Assembly (NCBI RefSeq): GCF_000188695.1
Contig: NW_004457740.1
Coordinates: forward strand, 1,438,578-1,456,077
Direction of reading: 5' to 3'
DNA: 17,500 nucleotides
DNA from: Salpingoeca rosetta
Taxonomy: Eukaryota > Opisthokonta > Choanoflagellata > Craspedida > Salpingoecidae
Shown here: positions 10,488-17,500 of the stretch, piece after piece
How positions within the stretch are numbered: the first letter of the stretch is position 1
How the letters are laid out: the number at the start of each line of letters is the position of its first letter
Made by a program: the position numbers and the translations under genes
Notes under the pieces: model-generated
Told to the model about the DNA's origin: nothing
Databases searched by the model: none
What the model saw: only the letters and a program-made list of their open reading frames with translations

Positions 10488-11431
10488 AAGTTAGAACCGA
10501 CACGAAAAACGGTTCATTTCACGCAGATGGGCCGAGCCAACGTACAAACATCAACGTGGCATGCGCAAGTGCGCGTGTACACACAATCACACAACACAAC
10601 ATGAAGTTAAAGCCAGTAGCAACAGGGGCATTGCAACCGCCAACACCCACCAACCAAGGAGCTTATCGACACGATACGACAGGCCCTTCACCTGCACATA
10701 CACACACGCGAGTACAGTAGTCAGTGAGCAAAGGCCAAACAAACAAAAATCAGTCTGTGGAGAGGGAGAGAAGGAAGGGGGGGGGGCGAGTCTTCATTTT
10801 GCACGATATGTGCAAGCAAACAGGCAACGTGCGCAAGTATACAGGGAACACAAGACGGGGAACACAACAACACCGTAACGCAAGGCGAAGCAGTGATTGC
10901 ACGGTCAACACACTTGATCAACGACGCCGTCGCTATCAATCTGTCCATACGAGAGCACTTTGCAGTCTGCCGGGCTGTTCACAAGCGCTGTGCACACACA
11001 CACACACACAAATATGGGAGGGTGCAAGTTGGAAATGGATGAGATGCGGTGGGATCATCCATGCAATCATGTGTGCGCGCGTGAGAAAGTGCAGGCGGGC
11101 AGTGAGGAGAGCGCTGCGATGTGGAGGTGACGTGAACTGTACCTGGTGCGATGGGGCGTGCGCCACGCTTCAAGTACCGGCCAAAGAAATCTGTGACAAC
11201 GCAAGCAGTGCATGAGGTATGACGACCACCATCGAGTACTGGCTTGAGAGGAGGCACGAAGCAACAACACACACGTGCATGTACACGTGCACGTGTGGTT
11301 GTGTGTGGTTGTGTGTGCTTGGATGTATGACGAACATGTACCTTGCAGACAGCGGTATTGGGCAAGGTCTTGCTGCTCCGCCTGCAGTTGTCGATCAAGG
11401 AATGCAGGGGAGGACGGGGACGTGGAGGTGG

Positions 11432-11489
<58 letters not shown>

Positions 11490-12755
11490 GGGGTGTGCGT
11501 GTGTGTGTGTAAATTGTGGTGGTGAGAGGCAGAAACAAACAAACAAACAAACAAACAAACAAACAAACAAACAAACAAACAAACAAACAAACAAACAAAC
11601 AAACAAACAAACAAACAAACAAACAAACAAACAAACAAACAAACAAAACAAAACAAAACACCAGTCACCACGACAAAGTGGCGAGTTGGCGAGTCAGTGA
11701 TCGGGGCAAGCTGGTGGCTCCACTCACCTCCTCCATATTGCAGTCAAATGCGCGCGCATACACGCCAAGCAGTGGTGCTCGTGTCCACGTTGGCAATTCA
11801 ACCTGGCACAGTAACACAGCAGGAAGAGCACACAGCGGACAACAACGCGCGCGTATGGCAATGAGCACAGAGCGACAACAATAGCAACCACTGCAACCAC
11901 AGCACGGTGGCAATGGTGATGATGCATTGCAATGCAGATGCAGGTGGAGACACCAGCAACGCCATTCAGACTCAAAATCGCGCAAGTGACCATCATCGCA
12001 AGTCTCCACACAACACGCGCACCTCGTTGACGGCGCCCCATGCTCTCGAGAGCACGCGAGCCGGCAGCTTCAGAATCAAATCAACTACAAGGGTGGTGTG
12101 CAAGCACCAACCCAAGTGAGTGCGAGACTGCAGATCATGCAGCACCGCGTGCACACACAAACACGCAAGCATACACAAGGTGCACACGACTGTGCAAGCA
12201 CACATTCACACACATTCACACCTGTTTGGGGGCTGAGTGGGTTTGGCTGTTCAATCTCCTGCGGAATATAAGTGAAATGACAGGGGCCACATCGACGGTG
12301 GTTTGGTGATGTGAAAAGGCACATTTGTCAGCAGTGTGGCAACGACTGTACATCAAGGCGGCCGATTCTCACGTGCTCTGCAAACGCTTTACACGCACTC
12401 TCTTAACCCACATGACAACACAGCGGACATATCCACACACACGCACACAAGTGTTGAAACATCCCTCCATCCGTTCAAGTACCTCGTTTCGAATCATGCG
12501 TCGTACTTGAAGTGTGCCAAGTAGCCCGATGCCCAGGGCAAGCGGGGCTGTATCACGTGGACAGCAAACAAAACACGCGTACACATACACATGGCGCAGG
12601 TGTACAGCAGGTAGGTAGGTTGGTCACAAGTGAGCGCACGACAACGGTATGCAGCGATTGGCAAGCCATTGGCAAGCCATTGGCAAGCACTTTCTTCCAT
12701 GCAACCGCGATTCCGAGACACACCACGTCCACACACGTGCTTTCATCGACACACA

Positions 12756-12813
<58 letters not shown>

Positions 12814-12875
12814 CACACACACACATTGCAAACACACACACACACACCTGTTCGTCTGCGCCAGAGGCGAGCCAT
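8279..12875 (-). CDS. PISD: Phosphatidylserine decarboxylase, one exon missing
   Basis: Decarboxylates phosphatidylserine to phosphatidylethanolamine at the inner mitochondrial membrane. Thirteen in-frame GT-AG exons: 12875-12848, 12547-12483, 12258-12222, 12084-12023, 11802-11728, 11381-11342, 11190-11143, 10987-10914, 10691-10655, (gap), 9844-9684, 9519-9460, 9204-9121, 8338-8279. The start MARLWRRRT is basic, as in mitochondrial presequences, and leads into a hydrophobic stretch (about 10-25). Family landmarks appear in order: RVLSRAWGAVNE, VELPTW, DFFGRYLKRGARPI, SPAD (D126), VKGLSY, LNERVVLRGDWDHG, AVGAYNVGSI, KGEEVGAFRLGST and FHFRVRPGQKLRVGDQIG. LGST is the self-cleavage site whose Ser becomes the pyruvoyl group. 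Between VDKLLG (10655) and GLLSVAP (9844) the expected 40-75 residues with the YLxPxDYHxxHxP histidine motif are absent. Both flanking junctions are phase 1, so one exon is lost cleanly. The family call is certain; intactness is not. Confidence 0.92.
8965..9113. repeat. Long TG microsatellite in a PSD intron
   Basis: About 150 bases of TG/CG dinucleotides: interrupted GCGTG units at first, then an uninterrupted TG run from about 9035 to 9112. It lies in the last PSD intron and ends about 8 bases before the exon at 9121. On the transcript it reads (CA)n just inside the donor. Confidence 0.95.
9234..9331. repeat. TG/TGAG repeat in a PSD intron
   Basis: Mixed TG and GAGTG repeats lie in the intron between the PSD exons at 9460-9519 and 9121-9204. 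On the transcript strand they are CA-rich and lie upstream of the acceptor at 9205-9206. Confidence 0.85.
9568..9669. repeat. CAG/CAA run and 15-bp AACTTAAACAACAAC minisatellite
   Basis: (CAG)n shifts to (CAA)n and then to repeats of a unit made of CTTAAA plus CAACAACAA. The repeats lie inside the PSD intron between exons 9844-9684 and 9519-9460. On the plus strand they translate as QQQLK repeats, but the gene here is on the other strand, so this is an intronic repeat. Confidence 0.9.
9888..9946. repeat. TG microsatellite, left border of the anomalous island
   Basis: TG dinucleotides, pure from about 9907 to 9946, end abruptly at the 484-base unusual segment. On the PSD transcript this is a (CA)n run upstream of the acceptor at 9845-9846. 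Confidence 0.95.
9947..10430. other. Anomalous island replacing the missing PSD exon
   Basis: 484 bases between two pure TG runs. The segment has balanced base composition, almost no simple repeats, no strand skew and frequent stops in all six frames; no open frame of 60 codons overlaps 10066-10560. Everything around it is biased and repeat-rich. It occupies exactly the place where PSD should have its phase 1-phase 1 exon with the conserved histidines, yet no frame on the minus strand gives anything like that motif. Candidates are filler over an assembly gap between two TG runs, misassembled or foreign sequence, or a genuine replacement. I see no terminal inverted repeats, target duplication or coding content that would make it a mobile element. 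Confidence 0.7.
10431..10484. repeat. TG microsatellite, right border of the anomalous island
   Basis: About 27 uninterrupted TG units. Together with 9888-9946 it brackets the island. Sequence to its right (10485-10654) has the ordinary look of an intron of this genome. Confidence 0.95.
11433..11510. repeat. TG microsatellite in a PSD intron
   Basis: A run of TG, pure over most of its length, in the intron between PSD exons 11802-11728 and 11381-11342. It is close to the CAAA array in the same intron. Confidence 0.95.
11533..11660. repeat. CAAA tetranucleotide array
   Basis: About 28 near-perfect CAAA units followed by a few CAAAA units, inside a PSD intron. On the transcript strand it is (TTTG)n, lying between the donor at 11727 and the TG/CA array. 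Open frames through it (NKQT or CLFV repeats) are artefacts of the repeat. Confidence 0.97.
12747..12847. repeat. CA microsatellite abutting PSD exon 1
   Basis: CA dinucleotides with small interruptions (one GCAC and a CATTGCAA spacer). On the transcript strand this is GT-rich and begins immediately at the first PSD donor, so the donor GTGTGTG is itself the first part of the microsatellite. Confidence 0.9.
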
Positions 12876-13332
12876 TGTGTGTGTTGTGTGCAACTGGCTG
12901 ACAGATATTCAGGCAGGCAGGCAGGCAGGCAGGCAGGCGAGCGATCTCGCAACTCAAAACGAATTGGTTTGCAACAGCAGTGAAATGAAGCTGTGGCGCG
13001 GTGTTGATGCAGTACCGCCGGTGACACGATTCAAGCGCCGGTGCAACTGCAGCAAGTGAGGGAGGAACAAGACACAACGCGATCCTAGATCAAGTCGAAG
13101 AGAACAAAGCTACAAATAAAGCTACAAAAGGGAACACGAGAGAACGAAGAGAGGATGAGACAAGCAACGCAAGTGGGGGGGGGGGGAGACGCGGCAAGCT
13201 CTGACTAAGCCGGTGCTTCGAGACACAAGCACACACGCAAAGGCGCAGGCGTACAACAATGAATGGTGTGCAAAGAGAAGGACAACGCCACACGTGAATG
13301 AATATTTACTGTCACACCAACAATCTTCCACA
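12876..13332. promoter_or_regulatory. Divergent promoter region of PSD and BORCS5-like gene
   Basis: About 460 bases separate the PSD start (12875, minus) from the likely BORCS5-like start (13333, plus), so both 5' UTRs and both promoters must fit here. The region has an AGGC repeat, a G tract at about 13175-13187 and no clear TATA box. An ATG at 13263 followed by GTGTGC is an alternative start for the plus-strand gene, which would shorten the region to about 390 bases. Shared regulation is an inference from spacing only. Confidence 0.5.
12911..12938. repeat. AGGC tetranucleotide repeat
   Basis: About seven AGGC units lie 36 bases upstream of the PSD start codon, in the presumed 5' UTR or core promoter of the divergent pair. 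Confidence 0.85.
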
Positions 13333-15188
<1,856 letters not shown>

Positions 15189-15204
15189 GTTGCAGCACAA
15201 GAAG

Positions 15205-15207
<3 letters not shown>

Positions 15208-15241
<34 letters not shown>
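15208..15241. repeat. CA microsatellite between BORCS5-like and granulin-like genes
   Basis: About 17 CA units, 20 bases after the BORCS5-like stop codon, presumably in its 3' UTR. Confidence 0.9.
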
Positions 15242-15242
<1 letters not shown>

Positions 15243-15297
15243 AAGCAAGTGTCTGCTGGCAGACCTCAACACCACACATCGTCGATTTTTCATGGGC

Positions 15298-15303
15298 AAT
15301 AAA
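15298..15303 (+). terminator. Poly(A) signal, probably of the BORCS5-like gene
   Basis: AATAAA 110 bases after the BORCS5-like stop and 43 bases before the next gene's ATG. Cleavage 10-30 bases downstream would leave almost no room before the granulin-like start. Either the two transcripts nearly touch, or the signal lies in the second gene's 5' UTR. Confidence 0.5.
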
Positions 15304-15345
15304 CACCAACTTTCCTCAACCACCAAACCAAGCAAGACAACGAGG

Positions 15346-15884
15346 ATGATGATGAAGCGAGGTGCCGCGTCTGCCAGCGTTGCGCTGCTTGCCACGATTG
15401 TGGTGTTGCTCTGTGGTCTTGCAGTGGCCCAGCAGTGCGTGACGTGCCCGGACCAATCCAAGGTACAGCGCCACGCCTGTGACTGCGTGTGCTTTGCGTT
15501 GCTTGGCTGTTTGCGGCTGCTTCCTCAGGCCTCGCCCGCTTTGCTTGTGCCTTTTGAGTCATGTCACTTGAGAATGGCGGCGTAACACGTGCACTGTTCA
15601 CTGCTGTGCAGTGCTGTGGCGGGGAGATTTGCTGCAAGGACGGCAACAGCTACGGATGCTGCCCTGCTGGCGGAACGTGCTGCAATGACACTTGCTGCGA
15701 CAACACCCAATCCTGCTGCGAGGGAACGTGAGTATTGAACACTGAAGCCTGTGCAACGTGCCAGTGTTTTGGTGTGATGCTGATGAGTTGTTCGTGTCAT
15801 TTACATTAGCATTGTGCACTCTTGCCGTCCATGATCCGTTGATCTGCACCCACGGCCACTGTACTTAGTGCTCACATTTTTGCC

Positions 15885-15919
<35 letters not shown>

Positions 15920-17500
15920 GTCTGTCTGTGTGTCTGTCTCGCTCTCTCTCTCACACTCTCACTCACACTCTCACTCACTTACTCACACACTCACACACTC
16001 ACACACTCATACACACACACTCTGTGCACAGCTGCTGTGAGAAGCAAACCACCTTCTGCTGCCCGAAGCTCAGCCCCCACCCGGCCCGCTGCTGCCCACG
16101 TTGGACCGTGTGCTGCCCTGGCGGCCAGTAAGTCGCGCTCAATGGCGTGCGCTGATACTTACGACCAATTCGCCACGTGCTGCTCTGTCGTGTGCGGTCT
16201 TCTTGTGAGATGTGACGTTAAGGAATGCGAAGTTGGCCAACGCCCTGATCGATCATTGATTTTGACCTCATGTGGTTTGCCTTGACGCTTGCCTGGTCTT
16301 AGGGATGGCTGCTGTACCCCCTTCGAGGCCCAGGCATACATGGCCCAACCGTTCACCAAGATGCACCTCAAGGAAGACTCAGTCAAGGCCGGATCCAAGG
16401 TACGCGCCCTGTGGTGTACGCTACCGCCGCCACCGCTGCCGGCACGGCCTCCACAATCCACGTGTCTCCTCTCCCTCCCCTCTCTCGACCCATTCTTTCC
16501 CTTCCAACGCATTCATCGCGTCTTTCCTCACTTGTATTCCCCGTGGTACGCGTGTTGCACATTGTTGCCGCTTGCATGTTGCTGTTGCTGCCGCTGCAGG
16601 TGATCTATGCGCTCTTTAACGAGGTGTCGACAGTCAAGGCCGTCACCATCGACGCAGAGACGGGCAAAATCCTCGCCAACAAGAAGGTGCTGCTCGTGTT
16701 TGTGATTACGTGCATGTGTGTGATTGTGTGTGTATGTGTTTGTGTGTGCATGTGTTTGTGATTACGTGCATGTGTGTGATTGTGTGTGTATGTGTGTGTT
16801 TCTCTTGCGTGCACGCGAGCTCACAAACGCATTTGCCTTACTTCCTGTTGCGTATACATGATTTGGGCACATGTCACACGGCGTTGCCTGTGCGCTGCAC
16901 GTCAGGTTGAGGGCTTCAACAACTGGGGCGAGATGACGCGCCTGTTTACATATGATGAATCCCGCAACCTCTTCTACTACATGGAGGCAAACTTCCTCTC
17001 CGACACCCTGCCCCGCCCCGTGAGTGTTAGCTAGATTGCGTGCGTGTGTGTGTGTGTGTGTGTGTTTGTCGATTCCTGTTGCGTTGACACAACACGTGCT
17101 TGATGCGTTTGTATCGGAGCATTGCAATACCACTTGCGCATTTGTCAATACACACCTACACACATTTGTTCGCATTCACACATGATCTGCCACCTGCTCG
17201 TCCATTCACGTGCGTGACAGCTGTACCTGTACACTGTTGATCCAGTCACTGGCCAGGCCACCAAGAAGGTTTGAGCCCATCGCTGTTGTGTGTGCTTTTG
17301 TGTGTATGTGTGTCTGGCAGCTTGCTCGCTTGCTTTGGCAGCTTGCTAACTTGCTTTTCTTGTCACGGCAACACCACTTCTGCGCATTCACACACACACA
17401 CAGACGGTGCAAGGCGCAAACAACTTCCCCTCTGGCTACACGTACAGCTGCACGCTGGATGCGATTGTGCTTGGCACGGAGAAGCTTGATGGCAGCGGCA
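15346..17500 (+). CDS. Secreted granulin-like protein, 3' end beyond window
   Basis: Eight exons are seen: 15346-15462, 15612-15727, 16032-16127, 16303-16399, 16600-16686, 16906-17019, 17221-17268 and 17404 to the edge. All junctions are GT-AG and in frame over about 257 residues. Residues 1-28 form a signal peptide: MMMKR, a hydrophobic core, then cleavage near GLAVAQQ. Residues 31-115 hold eleven CC pairs in short spacing (for example GEICCKDG, YGCCPAGGTCC, TVCCPGG). This is the cysteine-pair signature of granulin/epithelin modules, but more crowded and irregular than the canonical 12-Cys unit. Residues 143-257 have no cysteine cluster and show blade-like phrases (KAVTIDAETGKIL, LYLYTVDPVTGQ), which hint at a beta-propeller. 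That part is inference. Likely secreted or lysosomal; start chosen as the first of three consecutive ATGs. Confidence 0.8.
15887..16020. repeat. TCTG, TC and CTCACA repeats in granulin-like intron 2
   Basis: (TCTG)n, then CTCTCT, then ACTCAC repeats and a short CA run fill the intron up to the acceptor at 16030-16031. Together they form an unusually long pyrimidine-rich lead-in to the splice site. Confidence 0.9.
16696..16800. repeat. 56-bp tandem duplication in granulin-like intron 5
   Basis: A TG-rich unit containing GTGTTTGTGATTACGTGCAT starts at 16696 and again at 16752. The second copy is nearly complete. The unit lies entirely within the intron after the exon ending at 16686. Confidence 0.85.
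17041..17066. repeat. Short TG run in granulin-like intron 6
   Basis: A TG run about 20 bases after the donor at 17020, in the intron before the 48-base exon at 17221. Confidence 0.85.

Noticed and set aside
11516..11700. KQTN/LFVC repeat open frames on both strands
   Set aside because: Products of the CAAA array inside a PSD intron.

Overview
This window is nuclear eukaryotic DNA. It is intron-rich and gene-dense, and its introns and intergenic gaps are full of simple repeats (TG/CA, TGAG, CAAA, CAA). The four recognisable genes are all split into short GT-AG exons, many under 80 nt, with introns of roughly 65 to 800 bases. The gene content (a BORC-complex subunit, a mitochondrial-type phosphatidylserine decarboxylase, a granulin-like secreted protein and a glutamine-rich C4 zinc-finger regulator) and the compact architecture suggest a unicellular relative of animals, most likely a choanoflagellate. 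That assignment is an inference from style and content, not a database match.

Layout from left to right. (1) 1-259: a plausible last exon (+) of a gene that begins off-window. (2) 260-3207: mostly low-complexity DNA with no gene I can name, but with a well-spaced heat-shock-element-like motif and a weak two-exon candidate. (3) 3208-7078 (-): a seven-exon gene for a Q-rich, AT-hook protein. Its eight cysteines, spread over four exons, form two zinc-finger-like units that resemble a nuclear-receptor (zf-C4) DNA-binding domain. (4) 7079-8278: intergenic DNA with a poly(A) signal for the next gene. (5) 8279-12875 (-): phosphatidylserine decarboxylase (PSD/PISD), recovered as 13 exons. One internal exon, which should hold the conserved histidine motif, is missing. 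Where it should lie there is a 484-base island unlike anything else in the window. (6) 12876-13332: a divergent promoter region. (7) 13333-15188 (+): a BORCS5 (myrlysin)-like BORC subunit, apparently with an ATG-only coding first exon. (8) 15346-17500 (+): a signal peptide followed by a cysteine-pair-rich granulin-like region and a repeat-like C-terminal region, cut by the window edge.

The genes do not form one pathway. PSD makes phosphatidylethanolamine in mitochondria. The BORCS5-like protein would sit on lysosomes and control their transport. The granulin-like protein is probably secreted or lysosomal. The zinc-finger protein is probably a transcription factor. The PSD and BORCS5-like genes are head-to-head and may share a promoter. 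The BORCS5-like and granulin-like genes are head-to-tail, only 157 bases apart. All splice models were built by reading; no transcript data were available.
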